Assembly: GCF_008386695.1 (NCBI RefSeq)
Contig: NZ_VUOC01000001.1
Span: 842,347 to 906,346, forward strand
Source: Chitinophaga agrisoli
GTDB taxonomy: Bacteria; Bacteroidota; Bacteroidia; Chitinophagales; Chitinophagaceae
DNA length: 64,000 bases
Direction of reading: 5' to 3'
Shown here: piece after piece, positions 15,783 to 24,749 of the stretch
Layout: every line of letters begins with the position of its first letter
Numbering within the stretch: the stretch's first letter is position 1
The notes under the pieces: generated by a model
What the model was told of the DNA's origin: nothing
Database searches by the model: none
Seen by the model: only the letters and a program-made list of their open reading frames with translations
Position numbers and translations under genes: made by a program

Positions 15783-17765
15783 TCAATATGCTGCCAGCTG
15801 CCGGATACACTGATCCAGCCGGGATTTGGCCAGAAAATTTTTTTCAAGCTCGCCTGCAAAAGGGACCGGCGTATCCAGGCTGGCGCAGCGGAGTATGGGG
15901 GCGTCCAGCAGTGAGAAACAGTGTTCCGCTATCCAGGCGGCTATCTCTCCGCCAAAACCGCCGGTGAGGGTGTCCTCATGGAGTATCAGCACTTTGCCGG
16001 TTTGGGCCACGGCGGCATAGATAGCTTCGTAGTCCAGCGGTAGCAGGGTGCGCAGGTCCAGGATGTGGAGGGATAGCTGCGGATGCTGACGGGCATAGTC
16101 CAATGCCCAGTGTACGCCGCTGCCGTAGGTGATGATCGTGATCTCTGAGCCGTCCTGTACTATATTCGCTTTTCCGATGGGCACTGTATGCCAGCCCTCC
16201 GGCACGGGACCGGTGATGCTGCGGTACAAGGCCTTATGCTCAAAATAGAGTACCGGGTTGGGATCCGCTATGGCGGCCAGGAGCAGGCCATAGGCATCTG
16301 CCGGGGTAGCCGGGTACACTACTTTAAGGCCGGGGGTATGGGTAAACCAGGCCTCATTACTCTGGGAGTGGAACGGGCCTGCGCCTACGCCGGCGCCGGC
16401 CGGGAGGCGTATCACTACATCAGCCGCCTGTCCCCAGCGGTAATGGATCTTGGCCAGGTTATTTACGATCTGGTTAAAGCCGCAGCTTACAAAATCAGCA
16501 AACTGCATTTCCACCATACTCTTGTAACCCATAAGGGATAGGCCCAGGGCCGCGCCTATAATGGCGCTTTCGCACAGGGGCGTATTACGTACCCGTTCCT
16601 TACCAAACAGCTCCACAAACCCTTCTGTGATCTTAAATGCGCCGCCATATTCCGCGATATCCTGTCCCATGAGCACCAGGTTAGGGTATTGCTCCATGGC
16701 GGTCTTAAGCGCGCCGGAAATGGCATTAATAAAGCGGGTATCGTGGGTGGTGTGTACTGCCGGGGCGGGCTGCGCTGGCGGCAGGGGGGCGTAGATATCG
16801 CCCAGCTCTGTGCCGGTATCTACCAGCGGCGGCTCCGTTTCCGTAAGGGCCTGGTTCACGGCATCGTCTATCTGGTGTTTGAGCTCCTGGTGCAGGGCGT
16901 CTATGCCGGCGGCGTCCAGGAGGCCAATAAATTGCAGGAAGGCTTCGTAATGGTGGATAGGGTCCCTTTGGGCCCATTCTTCCAGCAGGGCGGGCGGCAC
17001 GTATTTGATGCCGCTGGCCTCTTCATGGCCCCGCATACGGAAGGTGAGGGCTTCTATCAATACCGGTTTGCTTTCTCGCAGGGCATATGCTTTGGCTTCC
17101 GTAACGGCGTGGTATACTTCCAGGAGGTTGTTGCCATCTATCTGCATGCTGCGCATACCGTAGCCGATGGCTTTATCCGTGAGCTGTTTGGCGCGGTACT
17201 GTTCCGTTACCGGGGTACTAAGGCCGTAGCCATTGTTCTCTACCAGGAAAATAACGGGCAGGTCCCATACGGCCGCCACGTTGAGCGCCTCATGAAACTC
17301 GCCCTCGCTGGTACCGCCTTCGCCGGTAAAGGCGAGGGCCAGTTTTTGCTGCCCGGCCAGTTTGGAGGCCAGGGCAATACCGTCTGCGATGGACAGCTGC
17401 GGACCCAGGTGGGAGATCATGCCGCAGATGTGGTGTTCGCGGCTGCCGAAATGAAAAGAGCGTTCCCGGCCCTTGCTGTAGCCGTGCTGGCTGCCCTGCC
17501 ACTGCAGGAACAGTTTCTCTAATGGCATGCCCCTTGCGGTAAATACACCAAGGTTGCGGTGCAGGGGCAGGATCCATTCATCCGGAGAGAGGGCCAGCGT
17601 GGCGCCCACCGCAATGGCTTCCTGGCCTATGCCGGAAAACCATTTGCTAATGCGGCCCTGCCGCAGCAATAACAGCATCTTTTCTTCTATCAACCGCGGG
17701 TATAATAAAGCGCGGTGGAAGGATAGCAACTGCTCATCGCTGATATGGGAACGGTCGAAGTACAT
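15783..17765 (-). CDS. Fused 2-oxoacid dehydrogenase E1 (alpha and beta subunits)
   Basis: Thiamine-diphosphate enzyme of 660 residues carrying both E1 halves in one chain. The alpha half (about 1-310) has GIGQEAIAVG and the ThDP loop TGEGGTSEGEFHEALN...VENN, with Glu in place of the usual Asp of GDG. The beta half (about 345-660) has MGQDIAEYGG, TPLCESAIIG and the late LILHEDTLTGGFGGEIA. This fusion is common in Bacteroidota and probably serves branched-chain 2-oxoacids, perhaps pyruvate. No E2 or E3 gene is nearby. A holin-like gene starts two bases upstream of it and is likely co-transcribed. Confidence 0.87.
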   Translation of the reverse strand: MYFDRSHISDEQLLSFHRALLYPRLIEEKMLLLLRQGRISKWFSGIGQEAIAVGATLALSPDEWILPLHRNLGVFTARGMPLEKLFLQWQGSQHGYSKGRERSFHFGSREHHICGMISHLGPQLSIADGIALASKLAGQQKLALAFTGEGGTSEGEFHEALNVAAVWDLPVIFLVENNGYGLSTPVTEQYRAKQLTDKAIGYGMRSMQIDGNNLLEVYHAVTEAKAYALRESKPVLIEALTFRMRGHEEASGIKYVPPALLEEWAQRDPIHHYEAFLQFIGLLDAAGIDALHQELKHQIDDAVNQALTETEPPLVDTGTELGDIYAPLPPAQPAPAVHTTHDTRFINAISGALKTAMEQYPNLVLMGQDIAEYGGAFKITEGFVELFGKERVRNTPLCESAIIGAALGLSLMGYKSMVEMQFADFVSCGFNQIVNNLAKIHYRWGQAADVVIRLPAGAGVGAGPFHSQSNEAWFTHTPGLKVVYPATPADAYGLLLAAIADPNPVLYFEHKALYRSITGPVPEGWHTVPIGKANIVQDGSEITIITYGSGVHWALDYARQHPQLSLHILDLRTLLPLDYEAIYAAVAQTGKVLILHEDTLTGGFGGEIAAWIAEHCFSLLDAPILRCASLDTPVPFAGELEKNFLAKSRLDQCIRQLAAY

Positions 17766-17767
17766 AA

Positions 17768-18109
17768 TTAGTTATCACTGGCAAGACCGTGCATAATGCT
17801 GTTGATCACGGTCATTACTATACTGAATATTAATGCCCAGAAAAAACCATCTACCCGGAAGCCTTTTACCAGGTTGGCGGCCAGCAGGATGATGATGGCA
17901 TTGATCACCAGCAGGAACAATCCCAGGGTAAGGATGGTAGCCGGCAGGGTAAGGATAATAAGGATAGGCTTTACCAGCAGGTTCAGTACTGCCAGTACTA
18001 AAGCCAGTATAAGCGCCGTTATAAAGTTGTCGATCTTAACACCGGGTAACAGGTAAGCGGTTAACATAGCGGCCAAGGCACTTACCAATAAGCGGATCAG
18101 AAATCCCAT
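17768..18109 (-). CDS. Phage holin family (4-TM superfamily IV, YvlD-like) membrane protein
   Basis: A 113-residue membrane protein with four hydrophobic helices and almost no soluble part: MGFLIRLLVSALAAMLTAYLL, then AVLNLLVKPILIILTLPATI, LGLFLLVINAIIILLA and a last amphipathic FFWALIFSIVMTVIN. This is the YvlD-type 'phage holin family 4' found in many chromosomes with no phage link. It ends two bases before the fused E1 gene, so the pair is likely one transcript, though no functional link is apparent. Confidence 0.8.
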   Translation of the reverse strand: MGFLIRLLVSALAAMLTAYLLPGVKIDNFITALILALVLAVLNLLVKPILIILTLPATILTLGLFLLVINAIIILLAANLVKGFRVDGFFWALIFSIVMTVINSIMHGLASDN

Positions 18110-18204
18110 AAAAACAGATATTTAAGTTAAGTTAAGAAAATAGCATCAGAAAATGTGGCTGCAAAGGTAACAGCATAAAAAGTTTAGTTTCAGGATAAAC
18201 CTAT

Positions 18205-18212
18205 TATTTTTG
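18205..18212 (+). promoter_or_regulatory. Bacteroidota -7 box ahead of lipoprotein gene
   Basis: TATTTTTG matches TAnnTTTG, 24 bases ahead of the start at 18236. TTTA at 18183-18186 is a possible -33 element with an 18-base spacer. Confidence 0.55.
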
Positions 18213-18235
18213 TAATATAATAAACCATATCTACC

Positions 18236-18673
18236 ATGCAAAAATCTATTGTGCGACTACTGGCCCTGGCGGGCGTTTTTACCTTGCTTTTTATAGCCTG
18301 CAGCAAGGATGATGATACCCCACCAGAGAACAAAATGATCCAGGGTAACTGGCAATTCGATTTTTCCATTGATACTGTATTTAATCCGCAGAATGCGGTA
18401 GTATCTATAGATACAACTACCAGCGCGGATGTAAGCGGCGCATATTTTAACCTGAAGGCTGACGGGAAATTTGAGGCTAACCTGAGCGATACCGTTGTTA
18501 CGGGTACTTACCGTTTAATAAATGGCCAGACACTGGAGTTGACCAACAACCAGGGCATTTCTGACCAGGTGCCGGTGATCACGCTTACAGATACCCAAAT
18601 GGTATTTATGGTACGGGATAATGATTATGGCAACGGCAATTACAGCAAAGAATATTTTCACCTGAAAAAATAA
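18236..18673 (+). CDS. Lipocalin-like lipoprotein, hypothetical
   Basis: A 145-residue lipoprotein: signal peptide with lipobox FIAC at about residue 22 followed by SKDDDTPP, an acidic stretch after the Cys that in Bacteroidota often favours surface export. The mature domain looks like the lipocalin-like family of Bacteroidota: it starts IQGNWQFDF and has YFNLKADGKFEANL and VVTGTYRLINGQTLELT strands. No ligand can be proposed. Isolated gene with its own promoter box and bidirectional terminator. Confidence 0.7.
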   Translation: MQKSIVRLLALAGVFTLLFIACSKDDDTPPENKMIQGNWQFDFSIDTVFNPQNAVVSIDTTTSADVSGAYFNLKADGKFEANLSDTVVTGTYRLINGQTLELTNNQGISDQVPVITLTDTQMVFMVRDNDYGNGNYSKEYFHLKK

Positions 18674-18690
18674 CTATCAGGGTTTCAATA

Positions 18691-18727
18691 AAAAAAGGAT
18701 GAAGTACACGCTTCATCCTTTTTTATT
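18691..18727. terminator. Bidirectional terminator
   Basis: Stem AAAAAAGGATGAAG (18691-18704) with CTTCATCCTTTTTT (18711-18724), six-base loop. A-run on one side and T-run on the other make it work for the lipoprotein gene and for the convergent TIM-barrel gene. Confidence 0.9.
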
Positions 18728-18744
18728 GAACGATATAACGATCG

Positions 18745-19695
18745 TTAGCCCAGGAAATCATCTGCCTCACGATAGGCTTTTATCACCGCCGCTTCGCCTT
18801 CCTTGCCGGATTGGGAATTGCCATGCTCCATACCCAGTATGCCTTTGTAGCCTTTTTCGTGCAGGTGCTTAAAGATATTCTTATAATTGATCTCGCCGGT
18901 ACCTGGCTCTTTACGGCCGGGGTTATCACCTATCTGGATGTACGCGATCTCTTCCCAGCACATATCCATCATGGGGATAAGGTGACCGGTGTTGCGCTGC
19001 ATGTGGTAGATATCATACAGTATTTTACAGGAGGGGCTTTTTACGGCCTTACAGATCTCGTAGGTCTGGTCTGCAGTGCGCAGGAACAGTTCCGGCGTAT
19101 CGCTGAGCGGTTCCAGCACCATAATAAGACCATGCGGTTCCAGGATCTCCGCGCCTAAACGCAGGGCCTCTACCACATTAGCGGTTTGGATGCCGATGGG
19201 CAGTTTACGCTCAAAAAAGCCCGGTACCACGGTAGCCCATTTGGCATTACAACGTTTGGCTGTTTCTACGGCTGATTTGCAAACTTTTACAAAAGTGTCT
19301 TTAAACTCCTGTTTGCCGGTAGCGAGGGATACCTTCCAGTTATCGCCGCCTTCGATCACGAATACGCCCATCTGCATATCCAGTTTGGCCAGCAGGTTGC
19401 CTATCTTTTCCTGTTCTGCCGGGTCCCTTTTGAGCATGCCATTGTCTTCTATGCCCCGGAAGCCCTGGTCGTGCATAAACCGGATCTGGTCCAGGAAATT
19501 ATCGCCGGCGCTGTTCTTGAACATGCCATCATGGGGGGCATAGTTCATGTTAAAGGGTTTTGCCATAGCAGTACCGGTAGCGGCTGCATGGGCGTTGGTT
19601 CCGGTGGCAGCAGCATGAGCCGCGGCGCCGGCGCCAAAAGTCAGGGCCGATATACTGGCCAGGGTACCTTGTTGCAGGAAGGTTCTTCTTTCCAT
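18745..19695 (-). CDS. Exported TIM-barrel isomerase (hydroxypyruvate isomerase-like)
   Basis: A 316-residue protein of the xylose isomerase-like TIM-barrel superfamily. The N terminus MERRTFLQQGTLAS is a twin-arginine type leader, followed by an Ala-rich linker in which AHAAATGT occurs twice. The barrel carries the metal residues of the hydroxypyruvate isomerase group: MVLEPLS, ILYDIYHMQRNTGH, YIQIGDNPGRKEPGTGEINY and GMEHGNS. An enzyme that moves a carbonyl in a 2- or 3-keto sugar is plausible. It is divergent from the SUMF1-like and Gfo/Idh/MocA genes, suggesting shared control from the 160-base spacer. Confidence 0.83.
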   Translation of the reverse strand: MERRTFLQQGTLASISALTFGAGAAAHAAATGTNAHAAATGTAMAKPFNMNYAPHDGMFKNSAGDNFLDQIRFMHDQGFRGIEDNGMLKRDPAEQEKIGNLLAKLDMQMGVFVIEGGDNWKVSLATGKQEFKDTFVKVCKSAVETAKRCNAKWATVVPGFFERKLPIGIQTANVVEALRLGAEILEPHGLIMVLEPLSDTPELFLRTADQTYEICKAVKSPSCKILYDIYHMQRNTGHLIPMMDMCWEEIAYIQIGDNPGRKEPGTGEINYKNIFKHLHEKGYKGILGMEHGNSQSGKEGEAAVIKAYREADDFLG

Positions 19696-19855
19696 AACGT
19701 TACGAAGGGTTAAGGGTGATGCTATATGGGCACTAAATTTAATGGCTTTTCATTTGAATATTTATAGTTTTTTATCCTTTTATAGGGAACCTTATCAAAT
19801 AAGTATTGGATTCCAGGAACGGATTTAATAAATTCACCAGCCTACTTGTTATTGT

Positions 19856-20833
19856 ATGATGAAACAACTGACGACGCTGGCGTTAACAGGTGTGTTAGCT
19901 CATTCTGTACTGGCTCAAAGCGCATCTAACGCCGCCACAGCGTTTACCACGTATGAAACAAAACTTCCGGGAACGGATATCAGCTTTAAGATGGTGCCTA
20001 TTGAAGGCGGGTCCTTTATGATTGGCAGTCCGGCTACGGAAAAAGGGCGGGCCGCAGATGAGGGGCCGCAGCAAAAGGTAACGATATCGCCCTTCTGGAT
20101 GGGCGCTCATGAAGTTACTTTTGATGAATATGACGTGTATACCGACCCGGAAAAGGATAAAACGCCTATGCCGGATGGTATGACCCGCCCCAGTCCGCCG
20201 TATATAGACCTTACCCTGGGCATGGGCAAAAGCGGAGGCTACCCGGCCAACAGCATGAGCCAGTATGGCGCGCTGATGTACTGCCGCTGGTTATATATAA
20301 ACACCGGCATATTTTACCGCCTGCCCACCGAAGCGGAATGGGAGTATGCCTGCCGGGCCGGCGCTACTACCGCCTGGCCTTTTGGGAACGAAGCCGGCGC
20401 TTTAAAGGATTATGCCTGGTATGCCGCCAACAGCGAGGGTAAATATCATAAAGTAGGCGAGCTAAAGCCCAACGCCTGGGGCCTGTACGATATGCTGGGC
20501 AATGTAGCAGAATGGACGCTGGACCAGTATGACGCGCAGTTCCTGGAGCATGCGGGCGCTAAGGACCCCTGGAACAAACCTACCGCCAAAACACCGCGCA
20601 CCATTAAAGGCGGCAATTACCAGGATGAACCGGCGCAGCTGCGCGCAGCGGCCCGCCTGAAATCAGACCCGGAGTGGAACCGCCGCGACCCGCAGATCCC
20701 CAAGAGTAAATGGTGGAATGCGGATGCGCCTTTTATAGGTTTCCGGATAGTGCGGCCCTTGCAACAGCCCACTAAGGAGGAGGCCGAACAATTCTTTGCA
20801 GATGTACTGGACAAATATAAAGGAGCACGATAA
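19856..20833 (+). CDS. SUMF1/formylglycine-generating-enzyme-fold protein without catalytic Cys
   Basis: Exported 325-residue protein (signal peptide ending near SVLAQ) with the FGE-sulfatase fold: MVPIEGGSFMIGS opens it, then GAHEVTFDEYDVY, YRLPTEAEWEYACRAG and WGLYDMLGNVAEWT. In true FGE the segment after RGGSW carries the two reactive Cys; here it reads IKGGNYQDEPAQLRAA with none, and the ending is PFIGFRIVRP. It is therefore unlikely to make formylglycine and more likely a binding or structural member. It is 46 bases ahead of a Tat Gfo/Idh/MocA gene on the same strand. Confidence 0.82.
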   Translation: MMKQLTTLALTGVLAHSVLAQSASNAATAFTTYETKLPGTDISFKMVPIEGGSFMIGSPATEKGRAADEGPQQKVTISPFWMGAHEVTFDEYDVYTDPEKDKTPMPDGMTRPSPPYIDLTLGMGKSGGYPANSMSQYGALMYCRWLYINTGIFYRLPTEAEWEYACRAGATTAWPFGNEAGALKDYAWYAANSEGKYHKVGELKPNAWGLYDMLGNVAEWTLDQYDAQFLEHAGAKDPWNKPTAKTPRTIKGGNYQDEPAQLRAAARLKSDPEWNRRDPQIPKSKWWNADAPFIGFRIVRPLQQPTKEEAEQFFADVLDKYKGAR

Positions 20834-20879
20834 GGTACGCGCTCCTGCCTTATGAATTTCACACTATAAAACTGCACGT

Positions 20880-22223
20880 ATGGAAAACGAAAACAAACAA
20901 ACCCTACACAATCAAAGCCGCCGGGACTTTATGAAACAGTCTTCCGTGCTGGCGGGCGGCCTCCTGGCCATGCCTGTATTGTCGCATGCTAATTATTTCT
21001 CCGGCGCTAAGGATACGATCAAGATCGTGCTGATAGGTTGCGGCGGCCGGGGCACAGGCGCTGCCACCCAGGCGCTGAGCACCAAGGAGAATGTAGAACT
21101 GATCGCTATGGCCGATGCTTTCCCGGACCGGCTGAATGATAGCTACAACAACATTAAGGAAGCCCTGGAGGAAAAAGGAAAGGGTGACCGCCTGAAAGTA
21201 AAGGACGAGAATAAATTCACCGGTTTTGACGCCTACAAAAAAGCCATTCCACTGGCAGATGTAGTGATACTGGCTACACCGCCGGGTTTCCGGCCTATCC
21301 ATTTTGAAGAAGCCGTAAAACTGGGCAAACATATCTTCATGGAAAAACCGGTAGCCACAGATCCCGCGGGTATTAAACGCGTGCTGGAAGCGGCGGAGAT
21401 AGCCAAATCAAAAAAACTGAACGTAGTGGTAGGCCTGCAACGCCGTTACCAGAACTCTTACCGGGAGCTGTACAAACGCACACAGGATGGCATGATAGGC
21501 GATATCCTCTCCATGCAGGTATGGTGGAACCAGGGCGCACTGTGGATAAGGCCCCGCAAGCCGGAATATACAGAGATGGAATACCAGATGCGTAACTGGT
21601 ACTACTTTAACTGGCTTTGCGGCGATCATATCGTAGAACAGCATATCCATAATATAGACGTGGGCAACTGGTTCAAAGGCGCTACCCCCGCCAGCTCAGT
21701 AGGGATGGGCGGCCGGGCCATCCGCACCGGTAAGGATACGGGCGAGATCTTTGACCACCATTATGTAGAATACCGCTATGCAGATGGCGTGGTGATGAAC
21801 AGCCAGTGTCGTCACTGGAAAGACAGCGCCAGCCGGGTAGATGAAGAGATAGTAGGCACCAAGGGCCGTATTATCTGTGATAAAGGATTGATACAGGACC
21901 ATAAAGGAAAAGTGCTATACCAGTTTGATAAGAAACAGGAAAACAATCCCTACCAAACGGAGCATGATGAATTGTTTGCCGCCGTGGCCAAGGGAGAGTA
22001 TAAATTCTGGGATGCGGAGCGCGGGGCGCAAACGACGCTTTCTGCTATTATAGGCCGTATGGCTACTTATTCCGGACAGATCATCCCCTGGGATAAGGCG
22101 CTGAACTCCGGTATTAACCTGCAGCCGCAAACCTATGCGTTTGATGCGCAGCCGCCGGTAATGCCCGGGGCAGATGGTTTTTACGCGTATGCGAAACCGG
22201 GGATCACAAAGTATTTTACCTGA
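20880..22223 (+). CDS. Tat-exported Gfo/Idh/MocA oxidoreductase
   Basis: NAD(P)-dependent sugar oxidoreductase of 447 residues. A twin-arginine leader (SRRDFMKQSS, residues 13-22) marks export in folded form with cofactor. The Rossmann motif is IGCGGRGTG near residue 52 and the family signature MEKPVATDPAG lies near 155, with the catalytic HIVEQHIHNIDVGNW strand near 248. Substrate unknown; Tat versions in Bacteroidota often act on 3-keto glycosides or on polyols. It follows the SUMF1-like gene by 46 bases. A strong terminator lies beyond. Confidence 0.88.
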   Translation: MENENKQTLHNQSRRDFMKQSSVLAGGLLAMPVLSHANYFSGAKDTIKIVLIGCGGRGTGAATQALSTKENVELIAMADAFPDRLNDSYNNIKEALEEKGKGDRLKVKDENKFTGFDAYKKAIPLADVVILATPPGFRPIHFEEAVKLGKHIFMEKPVATDPAGIKRVLEAAEIAKSKKLNVVVGLQRRYQNSYRELYKRTQDGMIGDILSMQVWWNQGALWIRPRKPEYTEMEYQMRNWYYFNWLCGDHIVEQHIHNIDVGNWFKGATPASSVGMGGRAIRTGKDTGEIFDHHYVEYRYADGVVMNSQCRHWKDSASRVDEEIVGTKGRIICDKGLIQDHKGKVLYQFDKKQENNPYQTEHDELFAAVAKGEYKFWDAERGAQTTLSAIIGRMATYSGQIIPWDKALNSGINLQPQTYAFDAQPPVMPGADGFYAYAKPGITKYFT

Positions 22224-22307
22224 GATGATCAGGAGCGGATGCCTTCCGGTAGGAAATACAGCTATGTTTCCCGCAGGATCAGCAAGCCGGTGTGCACATG
22301 ATATTAT

Positions 22308-22352
22308 AACGACGGGCTTCTTCCGGGCGGCGCCTGGAAGAAGCCCGTCGTT
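22308..22352 (+). terminator. Strong hairpin terminator after Gfo/Idh/MocA gene
   Basis: Perfect 17-bp stem (22308-22324 with 22336-22352; core GACGGGCTTC/GAAGCCCGTC) and 11-base loop, followed by TTTAATT only, so termination may need Rho or act mainly as a 3' end protector. Confidence 0.75.
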
Positions 22353-22395
22353 TAATTGGTGGTTTGTGGATCGTGGGGCCCGCTCAACAACCTTA

Positions 22396-22427
22396 TTTAC
22401 ATTTTTGATCCTGCTATTCTACATTTG
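22396..22427 (+). promoter_or_regulatory. Bacteroidota promoter of the PBP4 gene
   Basis: TACATTTG (22420-22427) matches the -7 consensus; TTTA at 22396-22399 gives a 20-base spacer. The box lies 21 bases ahead of the ATG at 22449, which rules out the longer frame from 22356 as the translated start. Confidence 0.6.
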
Positions 22428-22448
22428 TTGCCAACCATCTCTTACTCA

Positions 22449-23786
22449 ATGAATAATTGCTTAAAACGGACCGCGCTGGTATGCCTTACCCTGTTTTGCA
22501 TGCAGCCGCTATGGGCGCAAAAGACAACCAGCCCAAAAACTAATATCCGCAAATGGGCCAGTGAGTTACTAAACGGAGCTGCGCTGGAACATGCACATGT
22601 AGGTATCTGTATCTATGACCCCGGCAAACAGGAGTACTGGTATCAATACCAGGACGATAAATATTTTACGCCGGCATCCAATACCAAGATCTTTACTTTA
22701 TTCAGCGGCTTTCAGCTGCTGGGCGATAGCCTGCCAGCCTTAAAATACCTGGAAACAGACAGTGTGCTGTATGTAAAGGGCATGGGCGATCCTTCTTTCC
22801 TGCACCCGGAATATACTTCTCAGCCGGCGATGGATATGCTTAGCCGCACGGATAAACGGATTGTGCTGGTACCCGCCGTGGTTACCAACAAACGTTTTGG
22901 GCCGGGCTGGGGCTGGAGCGATTACGCGGATTATTATCAGCCGGAGCTGAACGAGTGGCCGGTATATGGCAATGTAGCCCGCATCCGGCGTCACCGCGAT
23001 ACTATCAGCATAACGCCCCCGGTATTTGCAGACACTGCACATTTTACGGTACAGGAGATAGACACGCTCAAAGAAGCGGTTACCGACCGGGATGAACGCA
23101 GCAATCATTTTTCCCTGCAATATGCCCGGCGTGATAACGAACTGCTGGAGGCGGAAGTGCCGTTCATTACCGGCAATATACAGGACCTGGCCCAGCGCCT
23201 GCAGGATACCCTGCATAAACCGGTAACGGTGGCCAGCCCCACGACTGTATTGAGCCCGGCGGCATTTAAAGTATTGTACAGCCGTCCGGTGGATTCTCTT
23301 TATACGCCCATGATGCACCGCAGCGATAATTTCTATGCGGAGCAGACCCTTATGATGTGCGGCGCCCGGTTATGGGACAGCATCAGCACCAGCAGCACCA
23401 TCCGCTATATGCAGGAGCATTATCTTTCGTTTTTGCCGCATCCGCCGCAATGGGTGGATGGTTCCGGCCTCTCACGGTATGATCTGTTTACGCCCCGTGA
23501 TTTTGTAAGCGTGCTTACTGCCATGCGGCAGCAGATCCCGCAGGAAAGGTTATGGGAGATATTCCCCACGGGTGGCAAAGGCACACTGCGTAATTATTAT
23601 CAGCAGCAGTTTGTACACGCCAAAACAGGTACGCTGAATGGTTGCGTAGCCCTGAGCGGGTATTTGGTGACTAAGAAAGGGAAGACACTGGTGTTCAGCG
23701 TATTGGTGAATAACCATAACACTACCAGTACGAATGTAAGAAGGGCGGTAGAACGGTTCCTGACGGAGATCTGGGACAAGAATTAG
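22449..23786 (+). CDS. dacB: D-alanyl-D-alanine carboxypeptidase/endopeptidase (PBP4)
   Basis: Class C penicillin-binding protein of 445 residues that trims or cleaves peptidoglycan cross-links in the periplasm. Signal peptide ends LWAQ (residue 24). The three serine-peptidase motifs are present: SNTK (Ser77-Lys80), SDN within MHRSDNFYAEQ, and KTGT within HAKTGTLNG. The large insertion typical of PBP4 lies between the first two motifs. The frame extends upstream to 22356, but a promoter box falls inside that extension, so the Met at 22449, which begins a normal signal peptide, is preferred. Confidence 0.9.
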   Translation: MNNCLKRTALVCLTLFCMQPLWAQKTTSPKTNIRKWASELLNGAALEHAHVGICIYDPGKQEYWYQYQDDKYFTPASNTKIFTLFSGFQLLGDSLPALKYLETDSVLYVKGMGDPSFLHPEYTSQPAMDMLSRTDKRIVLVPAVVTNKRFGPGWGWSDYADYYQPELNEWPVYGNVARIRRHRDTISITPPVFADTAHFTVQEIDTLKEAVTDRDERSNHFSLQYARRDNELLEAEVPFITGNIQDLAQRLQDTLHKPVTVASPTTVLSPAAFKVLYSRPVDSLYTPMMHRSDNFYAEQTLMMCGARLWDSISTSSTIRYMQEHYLSFLPHPPQWVDGSGLSRYDLFTPRDFVSVLTAMRQQIPQERLWEIFPTGGKGTLRNYYQQQFVHAKTGTLNGCVALSGYLVTKKGKTLVFSVLVNNHNTTSTNVRRAVERFLTEIWDKN

Positions 23787-23842
23787 GGGAGGATACAGGC
23801 GCTGCGGCCTGGATGTTTATGAGGGCGCGCCGTAAAATAATT

Positions 23843-23890
23843 AAACCGGCAAAGTCATAAGGGTTATGTACCCAATGGCCTTGCCGGTTT
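23843..23890. terminator. Bidirectional terminator between dacB and lipoprotein gene
   Basis: Ten-bp stem AAACCGGCAA (23843-23852) with TTGCCGGTTT (23881-23890) and a 28-base loop, between convergent genes. Confidence 0.75.
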
Positions 23891-23909
23891 TATCGTTTAT
23901 AAGTTTATT

Positions 23910-24572
23910 TTATGGCTCGATGTTATAATCGCGCAGGCGGGTGGTATCTGTAGGCTGATCTATCTGAATAAGGCCCACGCCTTTTGCATAATAGTTGGTA
24001 GCCAGGGTACCTAAAGAAACGGGAATGCCCAGCACTTTTACGGTGGCGCTTAAACGTACGCCTATCACATCCGTATAATCCAGGTCATAGACCTTTTTAA
24101 CAACGCCTTTTTGTGTGATGGTATAGGTGAGGTATACGGTCTGCTGATCAGCGCCGTTTTTAACGGTAACGGTATCTGACCAGGTGGCGCCGGCGGGTAC
24201 GTTATCCTTGAGGTAAATGGACATTACGCTGTCTGCCGTATAGCCTTCATAAGAAATGCCTCTTACCATCTGGTGGTAGCTGCCATTGTCGCAATGGTCG
24301 TAAGTGGTGGCAGTATCGGAAGCTAACTTTTTATATACCAGTCCATTAATGATCGTATCGCCTGTGATGTTTACGGAAAAGCGGGTAGTATCCTTGGTGC
24401 TATTGTTAACATTCTCAAAATTATACGCAGAGCCGGTGGTATAGGGGGCGTAACTGCAGGTGGTAGCAGGGGCGGTGGGTGGTTCTCCTTCCCGGCTTAC
24501 TTCCTTTTTACAGGCGGCCCATAATATTAAGCCGCTTATCATTGCAAGCGGCCAGAAGTATTTTTGCGGCAT
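23910..24572 (-). CDS. Hypothetical lipoprotein
   Basis: A 220-residue lipoprotein with lipobox WAAC at residue 22 (ILWAACKKEV). The mature chain is beta-rich and Thr-rich with repeated strands (DTTRFSVNITGDTIINGLVYKKL, YLTYTITQKGVVKKVYDLDY), like other Bacteroidota surface lipoproteins with no named domain. An upstream in-frame Met at 24641 would add 23 residues before the signal peptide and is unlikely. Single gene between two hairpins; function unknown. Confidence 0.65.
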   Translation of the reverse strand: MPQKYFWPLAMISGLILWAACKKEVSREGEPPTAPATTCSYAPYTTGSAYNFENVNNSTKDTTRFSVNITGDTIINGLVYKKLASDTATTYDHCDNGSYHQMVRGISYEGYTADSVMSIYLKDNVPAGATWSDTVTVKNGADQQTVYLTYTITQKGVVKKVYDLDYTDVIGVRLSATVKVLGIPVSLGTLATNYYAKGVGLIQIDQPTDTTRLRDYNIEP

Positions 24573-24677
24573 ATATGGTCGGACATGGTTTTTTAACTGT
24601 GTAAAAATAGGATACGTACTGTACTTAACGAAAACAATCACACTATTATTATGGGTATGGGAATGCCCTTAAAAACT

Positions 24678-24722
24678 AATGTGCTGATAATGAGCGCAAT
24701 ATTGCTCATTCATCAGCACATT
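24678..24722 (-). terminator. Terminator of the GMC/Gfo-Idh operon
   Basis: Nested hairpin: outer AATGTGCTGAT (24678-24688) with ATCAGCACATT (24712-24722), inner AATGAGC with GCTCATT. It lies 27 bases past the stop of the last gene of the minus-strand operon, and on that strand a short T-rich run follows. Confidence 0.8.
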
Positions 24723-24749
24723 TAGCATATAAATATTCTAGTATATCAA

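Noticed and set aside
16689-17522. Long open frame antisense to the fused E1 gene
   Set aside because: It mirrors the coding strand of a clearly conserved enzyme and encodes no recognisable domain; antisense frames of this size recur opposite most large genes here.
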